Source of the DNA: Acanthaster planci
Taxonomy: Eukaryota > Echinodermata > Asteroidea > Valvatida > Acanthasteridae
Length of the DNA: 64,000 nt
Assembly (NCBI RefSeq): GCF_001949145.1
Contig: NW_019091428.1
Location: 658,622 to 722,621 of the forward strand
Reading direction: 5' to 3'
Shown: positions 56,206-64,000 of the stretch, in pieces
Layout of the letters: every line of letters begins with the position of its first letter
Position numbering within the stretch: position 1 is the first letter of the stretch
The notes under the pieces: model-generated
Seen by the model: only the letters and a program-made list of their open reading frames with translations
What the model was told of the DNA's origin: nothing
Database searches by the model: none
Made by a program: the position numbers and the translations under genes

Positions 56206-58496
56206 GTGAGTACATGTACCGTCAGCGAGGCCATGCCGTTTTATTGAAGTCAAAGGACTTAATTATGATCGCATTGCCCGGTGGCGCGATGTATGAATGA
56301 CCCATGGATGAATCATGATTTTGACAACGAAAAACAGGACATGTAAGTCCCAACTGTGGCATTGCTGCGGAGATCTTCGCGGGCGCTGTCGATGTCGCGC
56401 CGCATCCCATGAATGAGTAATCAACTTATGCTTAAATTGGTGGCAATTTGTATGCTCAGTGTTGCCTCGTGGCATTTTAGAAATCGAGTGTGTTGCTCAA
56501 AGTAGTTTGCACTAAATAAATTAATCATTTTCAACGTGCAGCGCACTACCAATTCAAGAAAAGCTGCCTCCTTTAGAATTTAATGTGTGGAACTGGGCTT
56601 GTATTGGTACTGAATATAAAGGTTCAAACATTTTGGTAAGCATGTTTGTTATCTTACCAGCACATCGTTTCTTTTAATTGGAAATAAAATCGTGGAGTTT
56701 AGCATCATCGTTTTTTGAAATATTTATTGTCTCACTTCCGAAAATTGCATAAGCTTTTCTTACATTTTTACCATGCTAGTTCTCAAACCATCCAGCCTCT
56801 GTTTTACATACAGTTACGCTCTATAGTCTGTTCTCTTCTGTAAATCAGTTTCCCAAAACCATTTTGTTCGATGGGAATAAACCACCTTGTGGGTGACAAT
56901 ATGGCGACGAGTTGTCATGTTTTCTAACCGAAATCCACGTTTTGCATCTCAGTTGAAAGAACCTTTGTTTCAGATCATGTCTGAACAAGAAGAAATGTGT
57001 AGGCATATAACATGTACTTCTTAATCTTAGGTTGTATTCCTCTGCCACAGTTTAGACTTGGTACCGTGTACATGTATTCCTAGTTCACTTTTTTGCCGTC
57101 GAGTTGGTGGCGTTGTGTGGACTGGGCCCGTTGAAGGATTGATTCGAGTCTACCCGAAGCTCCCTTGAGGCGGGCCGCGTTGTTGGGCGAGTCAAGACAC
57201 GAATGCCGAGCTGCCTAATAACTTGTTGGGGGGAACAATGCCAGTTGAAAGTCGCAAAATAATGAGGAAGGCCCATGTGATCTTGTTAATGTGCCGTATC
57301 TCGAAATGGAGATGTCGGGGAGGTTAATGAATACGTGAACGTCCACTTATCAAATGCGCCCCGGGCTCCACTTTTTACATTCAAAAGACTCAAGATGAGC
57401 GGTTTAGAGTTATTGTCATGCAAGTATGCCGAATGTTTCGTTTCATATTTTTCTGCCCAAAGATGGAACAAAATCTCTGGTAGCTTATGATCTGTCTTTC
57501 TGCAAAGACCACATTTTTTTTCTCGTTAGACCATGGAGCTATAAAAAGGACCAGTTCTAAAGTCATCCTGACGAACAGGCCTGTGTATACATGTATTGGC
57601 CCTCAGTCAACTCTTTCCATATGATATGGACCATGAGCCAGGAATGCTGTATGCTTCGCTCACAAGTTCTCTAATAACTCCGGGTGACACACTTCATTCA
57701 TGCATGTAGAAAGAAATACGCTGTGGTTGCACCTTTGCTTTATGGTTTCAACAAATCACGGATGCTTAAGAAGGGGAACGAATGGTTACGTAACTGGTTG
57801 GCACTCTCCGATGTGTTTCTGCGCTCTACACTTACGAGTACCCAATACAGCGTACGGTATCATACGCAATCAACATTACTGTTTGGAGTTTCAAAGCAAA
57901 CTATTTCGGGCGAAACTCAGTGAGTCCAGTCATAGCTGATCCAGTCATTGAGGAATAAAGGGCCAATCACAAATGCTTGGATGTTTCTAATTCATGAGCA
58001 CATACCTAGGTTAAGTGACTTGTGAAGTCAGTGAGAATAATATACCGCTGCATCAAAAGTAATATTGGTCGCCTGACAAGCGAAGCGACTTTGCACTTAA
58101 TGAAATGTCTCTACACACCTAGAAGATGCGTGATATTTACCGTGGGCTCCTAGAGCTAAATTCATGTTCAGAAGTTCAAAATCGAGGAACTAAGTTGTGT
58201 GTTGTGGATCTTCACAGTCAGTGGGAGATATTTTTGCCAGGTCTGAGTATGCGTGCACAGTTCTGAGCATGCCCAATACTCTGCCAAAGGACCGATTTGT
58301 TTGCTGCCACAAGGCTGCCAAAGTCTCCCATTGCAATATGCATTAGTCAGTAATGATACATAAAACGTCTCAGCCTCTCATACCTGACAACTGCCTGCTG
58401 ACGCAGTCATGATAAAGAATTGACAAAGATTGCGACATTTCTCACTGGTTTCTGTTTCATGGTTATCTGATAAGTTTGCACGTGATTTTGTTTTAG

Positions 58497-58595
58497 GATG
58501 CATCGACTCTTCGTCGAGCTGTCGAAAAGAGAAGTCGCGAAAGAATAGGCCACAGCTTAAAGGAACTGAAGCGACTCCTTCCAAACTTCAAGCAG
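58497..58595 (+). CDS. bHLH exon of a HES/HEY-type repressor (partial gene)
   Basis: A 99-nt, phase 0-0 exon between GTGATTTTGTTTTAG and CAG|GTATGT. It encodes DASTLRRAVEKRSRERI followed by GHSLKELKRLLPNFKQ: basic region, helix 1 and start of the loop. EKRxRxRI..SL.EL.RL.P matches HEY/HES proteins best (13 of 20 against my recalled HEY1 helix). The exon ends at the same loop position, after KQ, as the HEY exon I remember. Oddities: the usual third Arg of KRRR is Ser, and the Asn of RIN is Gly. Helix 2, the Orange domain and any WRPW-type tail were not found before 64000. The protein would be a nuclear DNA-binding repressor. BHLHE40-type is a less good alternative. Confidence 0.65.
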
Positions 58596-61500
58596 GTATG
58601 TTTTTTGTTTTTGTTGTTTTGCTTTTTTGGTAGTTCTCACGCGCACCGGCATCTCTTTAAGTATGTTGGAACTGATGCAGATTCAGCGGGCTATAATCGG
58701 TAAAAGTCGTGACTCATCGAGTCCTACATTAGCACCAGTGGGAATATTACCGTGCGGATTCTATCGCTGATCCAACATCAACGATGATTACTGGAGAACT
58801 CTGTCTTTCGAAACTACCGACAGCCGCTTGGCGAGGATTTTAGCGGAAGGACAAAACCGAAAACAAAATGGCTCTGTCGGTTTAGTGTCCAGAACTCCTC
58901 CTTTTCCCCAAATTAAGGAGTCCCTAGTGACGTACCGCACCGGTGCCCAAGCCGGCGCGGAATCGCTCCCGCGGTGGTTAGGGCAGGGTCGGATTCTAGC
59001 GACGCACGTGCATCAAAGATGCCGAAAAAACTACTCACAGACATCATGGGTCATCATGGGATTTTTGTATAAGTGTGTACAAGATCTCCCAGACCAAATA
59101 AGGGGATTCTGTTTCCTCAAAGCCTGGATTTTTTCCCTTCCCCGTCACCAAACTGCCTGTCATCTGTCTTCAACTGTCTAACGAGATGGGTTGTCAGACC
59201 ACAGACGAGACAGTGATGTGACCTCGGGAGAGCTCGCCATCGCGTCATTTCCGTGCCGCTCGTTTCCAGAGATGAGACCCCTGCAAGCGGGGGCCAAGCC
59301 CTTCAGCGTCTGCCGTGATCTGTAACAACAGCCACGTCTCGGGACTTCCGTCGTGAGAACAGCTGTCCGGCGAGAATTGGAATACCATTTGTCTCCATTA
59401 TGTACATGTACATGAATTTTTTTTTTTCAATACCGAGTACTCACACGTTTATCACCAAAACTGGAAACCATAAGGCGGTTAAAAGTCGTTTCGAAAGAAC
59501 TGTCTTGTTCAACCACTTGGGGAAATGACTAATACTTTTGTTTTTCGAGGGAAGGCTTTAGAAGGGGACCAAGTGGTGAAAGGTTATGCGGTTTCTTTTA
59601 GCATTTCATGATTTAAATTGCATAAAAGGTTATCATCCAACATCAACAAGTGCAATTCTCCAACAGCAGGTGATTGAGAATCTTGCGTCATTCTCCTCAA
59701 CCGCTACAGGTTTTCCTTTCTTTCTTCGTGATTCTTCCCTTGATGATTCCCAGAGTTCCATGCTACAGCAATAACGTTAATATCCAGTGCCTCGGGCTAA
59801 GAAAAACGTTATTAGCTTTCATGGTGTTCAAAATTACCGAACGCCATGCAGATATATCTTCTGTGCTACAGACCCAAACTGTTATTCTCAACTGCGGAAG
59901 AAAAGCTTAATAAAATAGGCTACACCATCCCTCATATTCTTGCTTTGCTCTGAATACCGGTTCCGGTAGCTGTCGATGTGAAAGGCGACCAACGACCCCA
60001 AGGCCCAACTCATATTCAGTTGCCGTAATTCGACTCATATCACACGGCTTCAAAAGACCTTTAATTTTATGATTTTGATTGGTTCCTCTTTCGTCAACGA
60101 GTTTGATGGGATGGAACACTCGGGGTACCGGCGTTAAAGGAGAACACGTGTCAGTGCGGCTGGAACGTTAAAGGGTGCGTCTGGAACCCCAGCTCTTAGT
60201 CCATTTCAAGAAAACGGACTAGCGTTGCGAAGCCTTCCCCATTCTGGACAAGCTCTGACGTCATTTGACGCCAATCAGAGCACACGCTATTTGTGCCCGT
60301 GGAAGGAATTTTGCCTTCGAAGCAAGTCACCTCCGCGCCTTCCGTCATCAATTGTTTATTTTTTGTTAGGTAATAAAAGGCGCACGTAGTGAAATTTTCC
60401 GTATCAATTTGTTACCCCAAATTCCACTGAATGATCGTCCGGGGGCCGCGCCTCCTGGAGCGTCTACAGTCGCTTCAGTAACATCAATCCATCACCGACG
60501 GAAGGCCTTACGGGAAAAAAAAAACAGGAAATCACAAGAAAAAAATTGGAATTGATTTTTAACCGACGGAAAACTCCACACAATGGCAGTGTTACAACAC
60601 GCATTATAGATGCCGGCACAACGAGTAAAATTAATGGTGCCAATCTTTGAAAAAAAAACGCGGAGGATAGGACGACAAGCCCGCGGGGCCAACGCAGCAA
60701 AATGACGGGCCGAAGAGCCGTGATGGGTTGTATTTTTTTGGCTCTTTGTCGCGACAAAAATCGGTTGAGTCATAACGACAAGCAAATGAATACCGGGTTG
60801 TACATAACAGACGTGCCACCGCACTGGGCTTCAGATTTTAGCGCATCAACGGCCGCGTTTGGATTATTTTGGGGGACCTATTCTTCCGACGGGTGAATGA
60901 TTCATGGATCGTTTCCCGTGAGAAAATAAAATGTTCATGGGAATTGCATATCGGAATTTTCTCATGCTTCCTGACAACAGAGTGCAGATATGAAAGGTAC
61001 TGTACGCAGGTACCCAACTTTTGTCCATGCTCCATTTCCTAGTAAGTTACGACAACCCTCTACGTGTGTATCCGGTTTGGGAAATATTTAAAACATAAAC
61101 CAACCCGAGAAAGTCAGTGTAACTCGCCATAAAACGCTTGATTGTGGTGGCACCGTGGACAGTCAAACTCTTAGCATCGCGTGTTTTAGAGTGCAGGCAT
61201 ATCGCTGGTGAACAAAGTACATCATACAATATCGTACATTTTGTTTGCTTGTTTTCTTGCTTGTTGGGTTGTTTGGGTTTTCGTTTGTCAGTCGTTTGTT
61301 TGCTCGGTAAGGCTTGTGGGACTGAAAATATATGCGTTGAAACACTCGTTGAATTTTGCTCCCACAAACTTCAACGCAGTATTGCAATATTGTTGAACGG
61401 GAGCAACCATGGGCATTTCAGAATGACACTATCAAGCAAAATGGCTGGGGCAAGTCATTTTAAAGAAATTTGGGTCATCTCATATATCAGCCTAAGCTAT

Positions 61501-64000
61501 TATGTAAGGATGTTTTTGATTGATCGAAGCTCGCGTCTGTGTATTTCTTTATGGGATGCCCGAAATTTCACCTTATCCAATATGAGGCGCCATTGGCATT
61601 TGTATATGTTGTGATTGAGATTTCTTCTTCAGGTCCTTCCCTTCAATTGTTGTCAAAGTTTAACGAGCAAAAACAATTAGGGTTAAACAGGGTTAAACGG
61701 TTGGTTATTCACACGACATTTGGAGCTATTCTGGTCGTCACAGTATAGACACGATATGTAAGGATACTCCGTTTCTGGGCGCTAATTAGTAGCAATTTTC
61801 CTTCTGCGAGTAAAACACGATCCCGCTTTGTGCCGTTGCCATGGTAGCCCTACATTTGACACTGAGCTGAAATATCCATAACGAGGCGGCTTTTGTATAC
61901 AGCGATCCAAAGTCATCGTTTGTAATTAATTAACGCACACTGGCGAAGGTCGTTTTGCCCACATTTCGTTTTGTGCATACCTGTTTGCCGTCCAAGCATA
62001 ATAGTAATAATGTGGTCAGGTTTATGACCCGTTTGTGGCTTCGTTTGGACGCCATTTTGTGTTCTTTAGACCATGTTTATGTAACATTCTCGCTGACGAC
62101 TTCTGAATCCTCTAGTCAGAAGTCGTGCCCTGAAAAAACATATAGCTCCGGTGTCCCTGTTTATTGTTCTAGCGAACTGCCAGCCCAAGCGGCATTCATT
62201 GTCTGCGTACAGGTGCAAGATAGTGCGCTGTGTGTTAGATACACACAAAGGATACAGTTTACGTAGATACAGCTGAAAACGAAATAAAGCCTGCACTCGG
62301 GCAAGTGTTGAAAATGAACCCAAAAATCGCACCTCACCTCGGTACACATTACTCATCGAAACGAAGGTTCAGAATGAAGTCTGTTGTTCAACACTGACAA
62401 CAGGGATCATTTTGCGCATAGTCTTCGGTGCCCTCGACAGTTGAAACTGGCTAGAAAGAGCGAAGTGGCTAGTTTGAAAAACCGTTTCTTTTCACTAAAA
62501 CATGTTAGGCCTACATTTGGAGCACACAAACTTCCAAACACTTTTTTTTTGTCCTGTGCAACTGAGTTGTCAACCATGTCTCTTGGGGGACACAGCTAAA
62601 TTTATACACCAAATTTATGGGGACCGACGCGCAAATTCGGCCAGTATTTATTTTGACGCATCCGCGCCGCCTGTCCAAACGAGATAGGGGCCTGCTGCTC
62701 GAGTCAGGGGGGGGGGAGTAGTCTCTCTACAGTCCAATTGCTGGTCTCCTCTCGAGGCCCTGGGAATGAATCATTGGTGCGACTGCCCTATCGCATTACC
62801 CCCTGAAGTCCACCAGAATCGGTGGTGATGTACAACACTCTCGCGCCTCCCATTAGCGCCAACAATGCTCGCCTCCAATTGCAATGGGGGCTGACATTAT
62901 ACGGTGAATCATCGCATTTAGTTTGCATTTCGTTATCGAGGCGATCCATTTTGGACGGATCGGGGTCCACCGTGTTATAGCATGGTCATAATGGTTATTC
63001 CTTATCATGGGATTCAGTCCCAGGGCTATTTCACGTCTGTAGTTACTTCTCCCCGACGACAAAATGATTGCAGTTTTGCGCATGGTTTCTTTTCAAATCC
63101 AAGTGTATAGCTACCGGTAATGTCGACAGAATGGGACAGTTGTTGTGGATTTGTTACGATTGATCCACATATTAATGGTCGGTGTGTACTCCTTTTCTCG
63201 GTGCCATACTTGTGGCGCTCGTTACAATGGAATAGCAAAGAAACTAAAACAAAAGCAATAATATCTGTGGCTTCCAAGGCAGTGTCATTGTAAGGTTCAT
63301 CAGCATGAGTTTCATGCGCCGTTTTCTTTCATTTACAACCCAGCATTTATACACGCTGTCAGATAATGAATTTGATCGTAATTATGGTGGGTCTTGGGAA
63401 CGAGTTTGATGGACAAGGAGAGAAGCATGGCAAATATCTCTACTGCTGTGTCAGGGAAAAAATCATGGTTGCATTGGACTCTTTGTAAGATTCTTGTTAG
63501 AGTTCTCACAATTTCCACTTTGTGTGTGTGTGTGGGGGGGGGTTTCGGGGAAGCATTAATCCCACTTTATTTATTCTTCCTTGTTGAGATTTATGTGCAA
63601 ACGTATTGCTCAGTTGGTTGATGCTTTGACAAATGGTGATCAAAATCACACCACGTTAGCTGGTACATGTACTTGGTAAAATATATCAAAATTTCCCAAC
63701 AAATTGACTGAAATGGGGGTCTGTTCTTGTGACGTCGCAGTCGTGTTTTTCCTACAAATGGCTGCTAACACTATGGTTAGCTGTCGGTACAAAAGAAAAA
63801 GAATAATCCCAAAGTGTCATCTAGTCCCTTCCAGCTATCAGGATTCAAGAAAATAGTTCACGCACTACTAAATACTAAACGAATATACAACCCTGTTTAA
63901 AATCAATTTGACAAATGTCCATTTTGAATGACTTTGACGTAAAATCGAAAACCAACCAAAAGGGGATCTATCTGCAAACTTTGGCCGCCCGTACAAGTTG
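58596..64000. other. Probable intron or downstream sequence of bHLH gene
   Basis: I looked for the helix 2 exon (KLEKAEIL-like) and did not find one. CpG-richer unique patches occur at 59165-59345, 60130-60470 and 62690-63060; the 60.2-60.4 kb patch is promoter-like and is listed separately. Open frames here (for example 58828-59181 and 61138-61614) lack codon bias and known motifs. Confidence 0.5.
60256..60402 (+). promoter_or_regulatory. Candidate internal promoter (CRE, CCAAT, TATA-like)
   Basis: In order: a perfect cAMP-response element TGACGTCA (60256-60263), CCAATCAG (60271-60278) and a TATA-like TAATAAAAGG (60371-60380). Transcription would start near 60400. Spacing and order fit a plus-strand promoter, about 1.7 kb after the bHLH exon. 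It could drive an alternative transcript or another gene beyond the window. Confidence 0.35.

Noticed and set aside
58828-59181. 117-codon frame after the bHLH exon, considered as helix 2/Orange exon
   Set aside because: It has no KLEKAxIL-like helix 2 sequence and no GC3 bias.

Overview
This window is nuclear DNA from a metazoan. It has long introns with GT-AG borders, GC-rich third codon positions in exons only, tRNA-derived SINEs with (TAA)n tails, many short foldback/MITE-like elements, and very frequent self-complementary TACATGTAC words. That style is common in marine invertebrate genomes (lancelet, hemichordate, echinoderm and some molluscs). I cannot name the species. The dominant gene is the single-copy-type invertebrate relative of vertebrate CHN1/CHN2.

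Layout: 1-14.5 kb is upstream, non-coding sequence with repeats and one candidate regulatory stretch near 10.2 kb. A proximal promoter with a duplicated, octamer-bearing segment (14.54-14.77 kb) and a TATA box (14828) leads into a complete chimaerin gene on the + strand. Its coding sequence runs from 15249 to 44737 in 11 exons, and all 10 intron phases join without a break to give 634 residues: a novel-looking 192-residue N-terminal extension, an SH2 domain, a C1 zinc finger and a RhoGAP domain. Introns carry SINEs, MITEs, a hAT-like insertion with an 8-bp target duplication, and a striking array of decayed and near-intact partial copies of exon 7 directly in front of the real exon 7.

From 44.7 to 54.6 kb lies the 3' UTR/intergenic region, with tandem repeats, a 51-nt near-perfect hairpin, a further MITE, a tRNA-SINE and a 370-bp foldback. 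At 54.6-55.2 kb there is a CpG-rich promoter-like island. Downstream of it is a conserved-looking exon (58497-58595) encoding the basic region, helix 1 and start of the loop of a HES/HEY-type bHLH repressor. Two small upstream exons can be joined to it in frame. The rest of that gene must lie beyond 64 kb, or in exons I could not recognise.

Functional picture: the chimaerin is a diacylglycerol-responsive, Rac-directed GTPase activating protein. The second gene is a probable DNA-binding repressor of the Notch-effector type. I see no sign that the two work together. I found no evidence for a wholly new biological system. The most interesting items are the exon-7 partial duplications, the possible alternative N-terminus of chimaerin, the duplicated promoter segment, and the divergent bHLH basic region.
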